The notes: generated by a model from the sequence alone, not told the origin. A DNA stretch of 64,000 bases from Methanococcoides seepicolus (GCF_023684405.1 NZ_JAGSOI010000006.1:1-64000), one strand, 5' to 3'; numbered from the stretch's first letter, positions 46,398 to 55,340 are shown. A program made the numbers and translations.

Positions 46398-47015
46398 TTG
46401 ACAAATAATGAAGAAATACCAGAGAACTGTATTTTATGTAACCCTGCGGATGGATTTCACATGATCGATAAAACAGCAGATCATGCACCACTCGGATTTG
46501 CAGGACTTGGTTTTGCAGCCACAATGCTGGGAATGATGGGTTCAGGTTTTTTCGCAGATGCTACAATGGTCGTCTCAATGTCGATCTTCCTCGGAGGATT
46601 TGCACAGGTATTTGCAGGTATCCAGGGCTGGAAAAAAGGTGATGTATTCGGTGCAACTGCTTTTTCAGCATTTGGTCTGTTCTGGTTCTCCTTTGCATTC
46701 ATCTTGATGTCCTCAGGTCTTGCAAGCGGAGTTCTTGGAGCAGCCAGTGCAACTTCAATAGGCTTCTATCTATTCATCTGGGGGCTTGTTTCCCTTGTAC
46801 TGCTGCTTGTAACATTCAAGATCGGGGTTAAGGCGATAACCATCGTTTTCATCACTCTTACTCTGACATTTTTCCTTAACGCAGCGGCAAACTTCGGAAT
46901 GGGCATTGGTCCACTTGCAGGTTACATGACTTTGTTACTTGGGATCTCAGCTTTGTACACATCTCTGGCGCTTGTAACAAATTCAGTTTTTGGAAAGACA
47001 GTAGCTCCACTCTAA
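46398..47015 (+). CDS. SatP/GPR1-FUN34-YaaH family membrane transporter
   Basis: The protein has six hydrophobic helices and the family pattern near the N-terminus (DHAPLGFAGLGFA, a variant of the NPAPLGL motif) and FLGGFAQVFAGIQGW. The family moves acetate, succinate or ammonium. Its first 20 residues include CILC, a possible metal site. It starts with TTG at 46398 behind GGAAGTGAT. It follows the methanol operon on the same strand, with its own AT-rich promoter at about 46300-46390. Methanococcoides is known as a methylotroph that does not grow on acetate, so a role in acetate assimilation, acid export or uptake of another small molecule is open. Confidence 0.8.
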   Translation: MTNNEEIPENCILCNPADGFHMIDKTADHAPLGFAGLGFAATMLGMMGSGFFADATMVVSMSIFLGGFAQVFAGIQGWKKGDVFGATAFSAFGLFWFSFAFILMSSGLASGVLGAASATSIGFYLFIWGLVSLVLLLVTFKIGVKAITIVFITLTLTFFLNAAANFGMGIGPLAGYMTLLLGISALYTSLALVTNSVFGKTVAPL

Positions 47016-47123
47016 GCTAAGATCTAGCTAGAATGTCAGATACGTAATATTCAGACCGTGACCGTCCATAAGGTCGGTCATTCCCCTCCTTAAAAACAAA
47101 AATAAAATGCCAGGTGGTAACAA

Positions 47124-47972
47124 TTGAGGACCTCTACCAGAAAGAACGGAACTGGATATCTTGCTCTTTCCGTCTTTATCGAAATAGCTCTGTTAAGGAT
47201 ATTTGCAGGGACCTATTCTGATATTCTTGCTGTGCAGGTTACAGGATATTTTGCCTTATTTATCGGTATCATTGCCTTAGTTCATCACTTTGTACCTAGT
47301 ATCATCTCACTTTCGACCGACCATTTTCATCCATACGGGTACAAAAAATACAGTTCTCTGATATCATTGTTCATTGCACTGATCTTTATTCTGGCAAGTC
47401 TGTATATCCTCTCTGAAGTTCACTCTACCGTTAATGGAAGTAACTCTCTATTGCCGGATACTTCCATCTATATCTTGCTTTTAATGTCTGTTATTCTATC
47501 AGTAGCTATTCTGAAATATTGCTCTTTGGATGAATTTGATCAGGCTGGGATATCCCATTCATTTGCACTTAAATTAGATGTTATGTTTTCAGTTTTGATC
47601 GCTCTGACCTTGTTCATTCAAGTCAGTCCAACTGTTTTAATGTTGGAAACGGTGTTGCTAATTCTCGTACTTACGAAATATTGCATATCGATCGTCATCA
47701 TGTCTTGCAACGTATTATGCGATGCATGCTGTCTTGATGAAAGCAATGTTCGACGTCTTGTAAGGTCCATTGAAGGAATTGAGAATTGCTATAAAGTGCG
47801 AACTCACGGTTCACCGGACGATCTGTTTGTGGATATTCACGTGAAAGTGGATTCTGATATCTATGTTATGGAAGCACAGAGAATAGTTGAAAGTATTGAA
47901 AAAGAACTTAAAAGAACATTTACAGGGATCTCAGATGTACTTGTACACATCGAGCCTCCTGAGAGGCGATGA
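47124..47972 (+). CDS. cation diffusion facilitator-like membrane protein with degenerate metal sites
   Basis: Six hydrophobic helices are followed by a cytoplasmic domain (about residues 205-280) with IEGIENCYKVRTHGSPDDLFVDIHV patterning typical of CDF dimerisation domains, ending in VLVHIEPPE. The transmembrane metal sites, normally HxxxD and DxxxD, look altered: helix 2 has HHFVPSIISLSTD and helix 5 HSFALKLD. It may carry another ion or have a regulatory role. It starts with TTG at 47124 after AGGTGG. It precedes the hydantoinase-fold ATPase and CobW genes by 39 bases, so the three likely share a transcript and may deal with metal supply for corrinoid or zinc enzymes. Confidence 0.7.
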   Translation: MRTSTRKNGTGYLALSVFIEIALLRIFAGTYSDILAVQVTGYFALFIGIIALVHHFVPSIISLSTDHFHPYGYKKYSSLISLFIALIFILASLYILSEVHSTVNGSNSLLPDTSIYILLLMSVILSVAILKYCSLDEFDQAGISHSFALKLDVMFSVLIALTLFIQVSPTVLMLETVLLILVLTKYCISIVIMSCNVLCDACCLDESNVRRLVRSIEGIENCYKVRTHGSPDDLFVDIHVKVDSDIYVMEAQRIVESIEKELKRTFTGISDVLVHIEPPERR

Positions 47973-48011
47973 AATAATTGAATACTATTTTATTAGGATC
48001 ATGGTGAAATA

Positions 48012-49928
48012 ATGCAATATAGTCTTGGTATCGATGCAGGTGGAACCTATACTGATGCAATTCTTATAAGTGATCGTGACAGGTCTGTAGTGATGTCCAA
48101 CAAGGCATTGACCACCTATCCTGATCATATTGAAGGAATACGGAATGCAATTGACGGGATCGATGAAAAATATCTGAAAAATGTAGATGTCATATCGGTT
48201 TCAACCACACTTGCAACGAATACTGTGCTGGAAGATACTGGCTATCCTGTGGGTCTTATTCTCATAGGGGATCATTCTCTCAATAAGAATTTCCCGACAA
48301 GTGATATCATCTTTGTAGCAGGAGGTCATGATCACATGGGGGATGAATTAAAGCCGCTTGATGTTGATGCTATAAAGAATTTCGTCCTTGGTTCAAAGGG
48401 CAGAGTATCTGCTTTTGCGGTATCGTCCCATTTCAGTATAAGGAATCCTGAGCATGAGCTAAAGACAAAACAGCTCATATCAAAGCTTACGGGAATGCCA
48501 GTCGTTTGTGGGCACGAGCTAACACAGGATATTGGTGCTTACGAAAGAGCAGTTACAGCATACCTTAATGCACAGCTTTTACCTGTCGGTGAGAATTTCA
48601 TAGAAGCGATGATCTCTGAGATAAAAAGGCGTGATATGGATGCAAGATTACTTATGCTCAAATGTGACGGTTCTGTCGTTGGTATCAGGGATGCACTTGA
48701 AAGACCTATCGAGACGATATTTTCAGGTCCGGCTGCAAGTCTTATTGGCGCTTCTTTTCTTTCAGGTCTTGAAAGTTGCGTTGTGATAGATGTCGGCGGT
48801 ACAAGTACAGATGTATCAATGCTCTGTGAGGGCGTACCAGATATTAGTGAGTCTGGTGCAGTTGTCGGAAAATGGCAAACGCGTGTAAAAGCGATCCACA
48901 TGGAAACATCGGCAATGGGGGGTGATAGTCATATATGGACAAGAGATAAGGATCTGGTCATTGGTCCCAGAAGAGTGGAGCCGATCTGTGTTGCAGCGGT
49001 CAAATATCCTGGTTTTCCTGAAAAACTTAAGAACATTAAATGGATCGCACGCAGACTTCTGGATGAAAATATACAGCCTACAAAGTTCTTTGTAAGGACC
49101 AGGCAGGAACCTATTGAATTGAATGAAAATGAAAAGGTGTTAATATCTGTTATTGGAGATGATCCTGTCTCATTTGAGGACATTTTCATAATGCTTAAAG
49201 GACCACCTTCAACTTTTGTCTTAAGCTCTCTGATAAGCAAAAGGCTTGTGCAGGCTATTGGTTTTACCCCTACTGATGTATTGCATGTCCTGGGAGAATA
49301 TGATCAATGGGATCAAGAAGCTTCAAAGCTGGCTGCCGATGTTCTGGCTAAATTGAACAATATAGGCAAATATGAAATGTGTTCTTTACTCAAAAAACGT
49401 TTTGCGAGAAATATGGCATTCGAACTGATGTCGTACCTGTTGCCAGGCGTTGATTCGGAGAGCATCGGTGGTATCGTTGATCACAATTTCAAAGCAAGGT
49501 TCGATGTAGAATTGCCAGTAGTGCTTATTGGAGGGCCTGTATCTGCTTATGGGGATGAGATTAGTTCCTTTATCAAAGCGGACATCATAGTTCCTCAACA
49601 TTCAGATGTAGGGAATGCAGCAGGAGCTTTGTTTGGTAAAGGTGTCAAACGTCTGGAAATAATGATCAAGCCATTATCTCTGAATGATCCGGATAAAGAA
49701 TTCTTTGTCTATTCACCTGAAAGAAGAGAGAAGTTCAATACTTATGTAGAAGCACTTGAATTTGTTAACGAGCATGGCAGGGCTTTGATCCATTCCTATA
49801 TGGCAGAGTGTGGGATCATGGAAAACAAAGTAAGCATAAGTGTTACAGAAGAACGCCTCTCACCGGAAGGTTGGCATCATCCTCCGATGGAGACTAAACT
49901 TATATTCGTAGGCTTGGGTTTTGTTTAA
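48012..49928 (+). CDS. hydantoinase/oxoprolinase A-family ATPase
   Basis: The product has the HyuA fold, which belongs to the same ASKHA superfamily as RamA. SLGIDAGGTYTDAIL is the first phosphate loop, VSTTLATNTVLE follows, then IFSGPAASLIGA and VIDVGGTSTDVSML, the second ATP-binding part. At 638 residues it is a full subunit A, but no HyuB partner is present, which is usual for methanogen copies near methyltransferase genes. These stand-alone proteins are not known to be hydantoinases; a role in corrinoid activation or cofactor handling is an inference. Its last 36 codons are repeated 1.7 kb downstream in a remnant. Confidence 0.85.
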   Translation: MQYSLGIDAGGTYTDAILISDRDRSVVMSNKALTTYPDHIEGIRNAIDGIDEKYLKNVDVISVSTTLATNTVLEDTGYPVGLILIGDHSLNKNFPTSDIIFVAGGHDHMGDELKPLDVDAIKNFVLGSKGRVSAFAVSSHFSIRNPEHELKTKQLISKLTGMPVVCGHELTQDIGAYERAVTAYLNAQLLPVGENFIEAMISEIKRRDMDARLLMLKCDGSVVGIRDALERPIETIFSGPAASLIGASFLSGLESCVVIDVGGTSTDVSMLCEGVPDISESGAVVGKWQTRVKAIHMETSAMGGDSHIWTRDKDLVIGPRRVEPICVAAVKYPGFPEKLKNIKWIARRLLDENIQPTKFFVRTRQEPIELNENEKVLISVIGDDPVSFEDIFIMLKGPPSTFVLSSLISKRLVQAIGFTPTDVLHVLGEYDQWDQEASKLAADVLAKLNNIGKYEMCSLLKKRFARNMAFELMSYLLPGVDSESIGGIVDHNFKARFDVELPVVLIGGPVSAYGDEISSFIKADIIVPQHSDVGNAAGALFGKGVKRLEIMIKPLSLNDPDKEFFVYSPERREKFNTYVEALEFVNEHGRALIHSYMAECGIMENKVSISVTEERLSPEGWHHPPMETKLIFVGLGFV

Positions 49929-50036
49929 GGCCTAGTATTTGAATTGTCAGAAGATATATCGAAGATATAAAAAGAAAAGAACGTATCATTTTTGGATCGG
50001 ATGATGCGTTCATGAAAAAAAAGAGGAGCTAATAAA

Positions 50037-51182
50037 ATGTTAACACTTGTAGTTGGCGGTTTTCTTGGAAGCGGAAAAACTACCACGATAATCAATATGG
50101 GGAAGTACCTTGTGGACAAGGGGCACAAAGTTGCTATTATTGTCAACGAGATAGGAGAGATCGGGATCGACGGTGATATCATCAGCAAGTTCGGTTTCGA
50201 TACAAAAGAGATAACGAACGGTTGCATCTGTTGTTCACTCAAGATGGGACTTCGCTCAACTGTGATAACGTTATATAATTCTTACAATCCGGATGTCCTT
50301 ATAATAGAACCTACCGGAATTGCATTTCCAAATGTGATCAAAAGAGAGATCGAGCTGATGGACCTTGGAGAAGGTGCGGAAATAGCACCTCTTGTGACCC
50401 TTATAGATGGCAGCAGGTTCAAACACTTGTTAAAAGAGATGAGACATTTCTCCACTCGCCAGATAGAGGATGCAGATATCCTTGCCATCAATAAGATCGA
50501 CCTTATGGACAAGATACAAATATCTATCGTAGAAGAATCTGTACAGCAGCTCAACAGAAAAGCAAAAATAATACGGATCTCTGCAAATAATAGCGATGAA
50601 AAGTTCTATAGTTTCATGGACATGATACTTCCTGATGAGCTGCTTAATAGATCTCTTGATGTCAAAGTTCAGGAAACGAAGCCAAAAGAGATGGGAAAAA
50701 CATCCATTGCCCCTGCAAATGGCATATCCCTTGTCAGCAAGAACGATATGGAGCTTATCAGGAATGAGCAGGAAACAGAAAGCTCCATTGATGCATCAGG
50801 TGTTGCAACCTATGCTGCAGAGTATAAGATCAAAGACAGGACAGATATCGATAGGGCAAAGCTGATCGCAAAGGAGCTCATGACGAACATAAAAGCAGAA
50901 GTTATGGAACATAGCCCCGAGTTCATTGGCCATATCAAGATGTTCTTGAATTCTGATACAGATACAGTAAAAATGAATGTAACTGCATACTTCGAAGATC
51001 CACAATTAGAACTGATCGAAACAGGAAAGAATGAGATCCTTAAGTTAAAGATACTTTCAGCAATCTCGAAGATGGAAAAAAAAGAACTTGTGAAGATCGT
51101 CGATACCTTCGCAACAGATGTATTCAAGCGTTATGGAATTGAGATCGAACAGCTTGAAGCACATCATGAGCACAATCCTTGA
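50037..51182 (+). CDS. CobW-type G3E GTPase
   Basis: The protein is a metal-chaperone GTPase of the G3E/CobW family. Walker A is GGFLGSGKTT at residue 7, the metal-binding CICC motif sits in ITNGCICCSLKMG near residue 61, and NKID gives guanine specificity. The C-terminal end is His-rich (HHEHNP) and could bind zinc or cobalt. CobW and its relatives deliver metals such as Zn or Co to client enzymes. The position next to hydantoinase-fold and mta genes suggests a metal supply task for zinc-dependent MtaB/MtaA or for the corrinoid. A GAGGAGC site precedes the ATG. Confidence 0.9.
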   Translation: MLTLVVGGFLGSGKTTTIINMGKYLVDKGHKVAIIVNEIGEIGIDGDIISKFGFDTKEITNGCICCSLKMGLRSTVITLYNSYNPDVLIIEPTGIAFPNVIKREIELMDLGEGAEIAPLVTLIDGSRFKHLLKEMRHFSTRQIEDADILAINKIDLMDKIQISIVEESVQQLNRKAKIIRISANNSDEKFYSFMDMILPDELLNRSLDVKVQETKPKEMGKTSIAPANGISLVSKNDMELIRNEQETESSIDASGVATYAAEYKIKDRTDIDRAKLIAKELMTNIKAEVMEHSPEFIGHIKMFLNSDTDTVKMNVTAYFEDPQLELIETGKNEILKLKILSAISKMEKKELVKIVDTFATDVFKRYGIEIEQLEAHHEHNP

Positions 51183-51205
51183 GACGGTTACTAACAATTT
51201 CAGTA

Positions 51206-51248
51206 TGCTCCTAACAAATATTTAATTTTGGAGCAACTCTTTTTTTTG
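51206..51248 (+). terminator. terminator after the CobW-type gene
   Basis: TGCTCC (51206-51211) pairs with GGAGCA (51230-51235), and the stem is followed by a run of eight Ts (about 51240-51247). It ends the run of genes that started with the SatP-like protein. Confidence 0.7.
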
Positions 51249-51519
51249 CATAATATGCATAGAATTTGACAAATACATGTAATTTAAAATACAAACAAAT
51301 GTAACAATATTAAGAAAAAGCCAATAAATATTTCCAACAAACCAAGATTAAAACCGGTGCAATCGATGAAAAATCCTTAATAATGTTCAAATATATTCGG
51401 GACTCATATTGTTCTGGATACATATATACAACAATCTACCAATCATATACCCAATCCGGTATGTTGTATTGTTCATCGACCTTAACAACTGATTGATAAA
51501 AATAATTTGTTATAGAAAG
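51249..51519. other. AT-rich stretch without a gene
   Basis: Stops occur in all frames, and I see no gene. It lies between the terminator of the CobW-type gene and the hydantoinase-tail remnant, and may be what remains of a deleted gene. Confidence 0.35.
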
Positions 51520-51661
51520 ATGAAAAACAAAGTGAGTATAACTGTAATGGAAGAACGCCTCTCACCGGAAGGTTGGCATCATCCTCCGATGGAGACTAAA
51601 CTTATATTCGTAGGAGTGGGGTTTGCTTAATATCTGGTACTTGAAATTTCAGAAGATATTT
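51520..51661 (+). pseudogene. duplicated 3' end of the hydantoinase-fold gene
   Basis: This segment repeats 49818-49959 without a gap at a constant offset of 1702 bases. The central 65 bases (51550-51614 against 49848-49912) are identical; the flanks differ at roughly a quarter of positions. It encodes the last 36 residues of the protein with five changes and a TAA at the same place. The similarity continues about 30 bases beyond the stop codon. It has no upstream part, so it is a leftover of a second gene copy or of a tail duplication. Its end overlaps the 3' end of the KaiC-like gene. Confidence 0.85.
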
Positions 51662-52347
51662 CCTCTATACACCTTAAGTCCCTCATCTGAGACCGTAAGT
51701 ATGAAGGGATCCATGCTGTGTGCTGAAGCACGCATTTTTCTAGCTTGTATATAACGTTTCGTTGTATTGTCCTTCATGTGAATTCCCAGTTCTATGATAC
51801 CGTCTGCAAGATAACTTTCAAAGTTATCTGCATAATTCATTCCAAGGGATTCAGTGGTTTCAAGTATCACGAACGTTGTCAGATTTTCACGCCTGAGTGG
51901 TTCGAAAAGATGGTAAAGTCTTTTTCTCATCCTTTGAGGTTCAACATCGAGGAGCGAGTAAAGGGCACCAAGGGAGTCCAATGCTACACAAGTAAACTTA
52001 TCGCCCATCTTCTGCTTATATTGCAGGATATTTGTCTCTATAAGGTTTAGCAGATCGCCTGAAAAATCATCGTATTGAAGTCTATAATCGCTAAAATCAG
52101 ATATTGATAGATTATCCGAAAGTTCCAGTCCCATACTTTCCATGTTCGCAAGGTGGTTATCTTTGCTTTGCTCAAGGGTAATGTAGGTCCCGAACTCTCC
52201 GACATTATTCAGGTATTTTGAAAGGATGGAAAAAGTAATTCCGGATTTAAGAGTTCCAGGTGCACCTGTTATTAAAACCACACTTCCTTTTGGTATATCT
52301 GTACTGAATATCTCGTTCAGCCCTTCAATAGTATCAATAAATCTCAC
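51649..52347 (-). CDS. KaiC-like RecA-superfamily ATPase
   Basis: A single KaiC domain of 232 residues. Walker A is ITGAPGTLKSG near residue 27, Walker B is FTCVALDSLGALYSL near residue 121, and the C-terminal half has YADGIIELGIH-like strands (here YLADGIIELGIH) and RKMRASAHSMDPF. Archaeal single-domain KaiC/GvpD proteins act as ATP-driven switches in signalling; they are not clock proteins. It starts with GTG at 52347 behind GGAGG and is the last gene of a four-gene signalling operon. The stop codon lies inside the hydantoinase-tail repeat. Confidence 0.85.
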   Translation of the reverse strand: MRFIDTIEGLNEIFSTDIPKGSVVLITGAPGTLKSGITFSILSKYLNNVGEFGTYITLEQSKDNHLANMESMGLELSDNLSISDFSDYRLQYDDFSGDLLNLIETNILQYKQKMGDKFTCVALDSLGALYSLLDVEPQRMRKRLYHLFEPLRRENLTTFVILETTESLGMNYADNFESYLADGIIELGIHMKDNTTKRYIQARKMRASAHSMDPFILTVSDEGLKVYRGNIF

Positions 52348-52417
52348 AAAATTCCTCCACTTTCTATAATAACGTTGACATAATTAAATTTTATTTATAC
52401 TATAATGCGATCAATTA

Positions 52418-53536
52418 TCATAAAACATTTTGTTCCTGTCTGGATAAATTTTTGATCTTAAGGATATGTTTTATTGTTTCAATCCCTTTTTCAGTAAGGA
52501 TATTTTCAGCGTTTATCACTTTACTTTCGAGCATTTGTTTCATTGACATCTCAAGTTCATGAGGTTCAATGTACAGAAGATTGACTATATCCTTTTCTTC
52601 CTTAATACCTACGAAAAGGCAATTCAATACTCTTGTATGCAGATTTTCTTTCATATTCAATATTTTTGATAGTGCCAGAAGAACTCTATTATCTTCTGAT
52701 TCTATCAATATGGTTGCACCTGATAGATTCTGCAAATGGAGTTCCATATCGAAAATATCGATCTTATTTATGCTGATGTTCCTGATCTCAGGGGATAGGA
52801 CAAAATACCAGAGATCTTCAAGAAAAACAGTCCCTGATACTGATGAATATTCATATTTTTTAGTATATCTCACAATATTGCTCTTTGGTGTGAATGTGTT
52901 GGGAATTTCACTTGATGAGAACAAAGATGGCAATGTTAGAGCATTATCGAATGGATTTTCTTCTTTGATATTTTCAAGGTAATAATGGCCCTGTTGTGTT
53001 ATTTGTGCATTTTCATCCACAAGTTTTCGTATCTTCAGTGTATCAAAAGCACGCTCGAGAACTTCCCCATCAGTTGAAACAAGTGAAATATACCTATTGA
53101 TGTCCTTTGTTTCTCTTGTAAGAAGACTTAAAAGTCTTGTTTCTTCTTCCTTCAATCCGTCAAAATCCGTATTTGCTCTGAAACCGATCCTTTCAAGCAA
53201 ATGAGTTCTTATATATTCTATATCTTCAGGATTCCCTGCAAATATCATTGAATAGTTGATATGGGAAGAACCAAAGATTAAATTCTTCTTATAATCGATA
53301 GCTATCTCTGCACTATATCCTGTATCTGCTCGTACATTATTTCTTACGGAAGGAGATAGTTCACGGTCCACAGTTTCGATCGATTTGTAAGGGATCATGT
53401 TCCAACCGGCACCTGAAGGGAACCAAATATCATTGTCTGTGAAAGCCACAACAGCATTTTTCCATGCCAAGCTATGACTACTCATATTTATCATAATCCG
53501 TTGCAGATCGATAACGTATGATAACTTAATTTCCAT
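52418..53536 (-). CDS. CheF-like signalling protein with a C-terminal winged helix
   Basis: The first ~115 residues show the pattern of archaeal CheF proteins, which bind CheY and link it to the archaellum: a strand with LAWKNAVVAFTDNDIWF, then MIPYKSIETVD, then ending in MIFAGNPEDIEYIRTHLLERI. Residues 120-200 look like a winged helix (LLSLLTRETKDINRYISLVSTDGE). A second such unit may lie near 325-360. The match to CheF is by pattern, not certain. It is encoded 10 bases after the DUF835 gene and 70 bases before KaiC, so all four genes of the run are probably co-transcribed. Confidence 0.55.
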   Translation of the reverse strand: MEIKLSYVIDLQRIMINMSSHSLAWKNAVVAFTDNDIWFPSGAGWNMIPYKSIETVDRELSPSVRNNVRADTGYSAEIAIDYKKNLIFGSSHINYSMIFAGNPEDIEYIRTHLLERIGFRANTDFDGLKEEETRLLSLLTRETKDINRYISLVSTDGEVLERAFDTLKIRKLVDENAQITQQGHYYLENIKEENPFDNALTLPSLFSSSEIPNTFTPKSNIVRYTKKYEYSSVSGTVFLEDLWYFVLSPEIRNISINKIDIFDMELHLQNLSGATILIESEDNRVLLALSKILNMKENLHTRVLNCLFVGIKEEKDIVNLLYIEPHELEMSMKQMLESKVINAENILTEKGIETIKHILKIKNLSRQEQNVL

Positions 53537-53546
53537 CTCTCTTCAC

Positions 53547-54011
53547 TCACACATTATAATTGTCTTCCTCTGTAAGCGATCTCATCCACCTCTTCAAAAG
53601 ATGGTGGTCCTTTGTATCGAAAATTAAAGGATCGATCTGAAGGATCAATCTGGAATCAGATGCCATTATCGAGTCATTGGTCTGTTCCATGAACTTAATA
53701 ACTGACCTGAGATCATTTTCAAGTATGAGATACTCAAGGCTATCTATCAGTACAATGCCGTCATCTACCTTTTTGATAAAATTATCTATTGTAGGATGAA
53801 GTTTGAACTATTCTGCAGGATCTACCGAAGGACATTCTGATCCTTTGGCCTTCGTAAGCCAGACAATGGGCGTTTTTGTAATATTGTACTTGCTCCTTAT
53901 CTTTGCAGGATTTTCTCTTGTTATGCAAAGTCCAGGTCTTCCTTGCTTGACCATGGTGGCGAATATTTCATAAGAAGTATTCAGATCGCCACTATCCTGT
54001 ATTAGGTACAA
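53547..54011 (-). CDS. DUF835 protein with one in-frame TAG (possible pyrrolysine)
   Basis: Read without regard to TAG, the frame encodes a complete DUF835 domain of 154 codons. The first half has YLIQDSGDLNTSYEIF, GLCITRENP and TPIVWLTKAK. A TAG at 53808-53810 follows SVDPAE. The frame then continues with FKLHPTIDNFIKK, VLIDSLEYLI and LILQIDPLIFD to a TGA at 53547-53549. Conservation continues on both sides with no other fault. In Methanosarcinaceae UAG can be read as pyrrolysine, so a full-length protein is plausible; the TAG is also one base from Leu codon TTG. The start is a TTG at 54011, ten bases inside the response regulator gene, with no strong ribosome binding site. Confidence 0.65.
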
Positions 54012-55189
54012 CTTGCTTCAAGTTTTGGAGTATCTTTTATTTCTCTATTCTCTTCGATAGAAGGAGCAATCAAAAGTCCGCTTAGTTCGGAAATATCCTG
54101 AAGTGTGACAACAAGTCCTTTCTTATTCTCGTTCTCCATTATGACAGAGGTTGCTATGTTAAGATCGATACAGTTCCCATCTTTTTTAGATAGTCCTACA
54201 ATAAGGTTATCCTGATCAGCAAATTCGAACAATTCATTATTGCAAGTTATTGTGGATATCGAATTATCGATAATCTCATCATTGGCATACCCAAGAAGTT
54301 TTGTAGCTTTCTCATTAGCCGTAACGATGTTTTGTTCGCTGTCAAGTACAATTGTTGCAATTGGTGAGATCCTGGTAAGCAGATTAAGGTGTTCATTAGC
54401 TTTTTTAAGCTCCTCTTCCACGATCTTACGAGCGGTTATATCCTCTCCTGAACAGAGAATTTCCGCTTTGTTCCCGTCCTTATCCTTCAGTTTGATAGCA
54501 TTCCATGAAAGCACTTTCTTCTGCCCTGACTTTGCAATAATGCTCATTTCGAACACAGAACATTCTTCTGTTTCCACCTCACCTTGAAAGTCGTTAAAGC
54601 GTTTTTTTATGAACTCTCTGTCTTCCACAGGGATAAAATTATCAAAATAGTTTATACCGATCAGTTCCTCATCGGAACATTCGAGTATCGTTTTCCCCTT
54701 TTTGTTGATCTCGACAATATTCTGATCCTTGTCGATTATTAGTATCATGACACCTGCAACATCGAGATATTTCTGGGCAGTATCCCTTTCTTTGCGTACC
54801 ATATCCTGTTGTTGTTTCAGCTTCAACAAAGAATGTACCCTTGTCTTCAGTTCCAGCATATCAACAGGTTTGGAAAGGAACTCATCGGCTCCTGATTCAA
54901 TACCTTTTATCTTGTCTTCTTTTTCAGATAATGCTGTAACAAGAACTACAGGGATGAATTTCGTGCTGTCATCTTTCTTGAGGATCTCACAGGTTCGGTA
55001 GCCGTCCATTTTCGACATTAGGACATCGAGAAGGATCACGTCAGGCTCAAAATCCTTTACTTTTTCAAGGGCTTCAACACCATTAGTAGCCATTGTAAGT
55101 TCATAATCACTTGAAAGGTATGCTTCCATTAGCTCAAGGTTCCATGGTTCATCATCGACAACAAGTATCTTTGGAAGCAATTCACTCAT
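54002..55189 (-). CDS. response regulator with two PAS domains
   Basis: The N-terminal receiver domain (about residues 1-125) has KILVVDDEPWNLELM with the acidic pocket, the phospho-acceptor Asp in VILLDVLMSKMDG (about 55), the Thr in VLVTALSEKED and the Lys in LSKPVDM. Two PAS domains follow at about 140-260 and 265-375. No output domain is present in this frame. The next gene starts in a shifted frame at its end and encodes DUF835, so the two may once have been one protein. A GGAGTC site precedes the ATG. It is the first gene of the signalling operon. Confidence 0.88.
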   Translation of the reverse strand: MSELLPKILVVDDEPWNLELMEAYLSSDYELTMATNGVEALEKVKDFEPDVILLDVLMSKMDGYRTCEILKKDDSTKFIPVVLVTALSEKEDKIKGIESGADEFLSKPVDMLELKTRVHSLLKLKQQQDMVRKERDTAQKYLDVAGVMILIIDKDQNIVEINKKGKTILECSDEELIGINYFDNFIPVEDREFIKKRFNDFQGEVETEECSVFEMSIIAKSGQKKVLSWNAIKLKDKDGNKAEILCSGEDITARKIVEEELKKANEHLNLLTRISPIATIVLDSEQNIVTANEKATKLLGYANDEIIDNSISTITCNNELFEFADQDNLIVGLSKKDGNCIDLNIATSVIMENENKKGLVVTLQDISELSGLLIAPSIEENREIKDTPKLEASCT

Positions 55190-55340
55190 ATGGTAGACTC
55201 CTAAAAAGTAAAGGTATTTCTGATACGATTTTCATCCCTTTGTTTCCCCCTCTTTAATACTGGCCTAAGGAGATTTCATCTTTAAATTGTTATTACTTAA
55301 ATAAATATGTTACTAGATATAATTGCATATTAAGATAATG

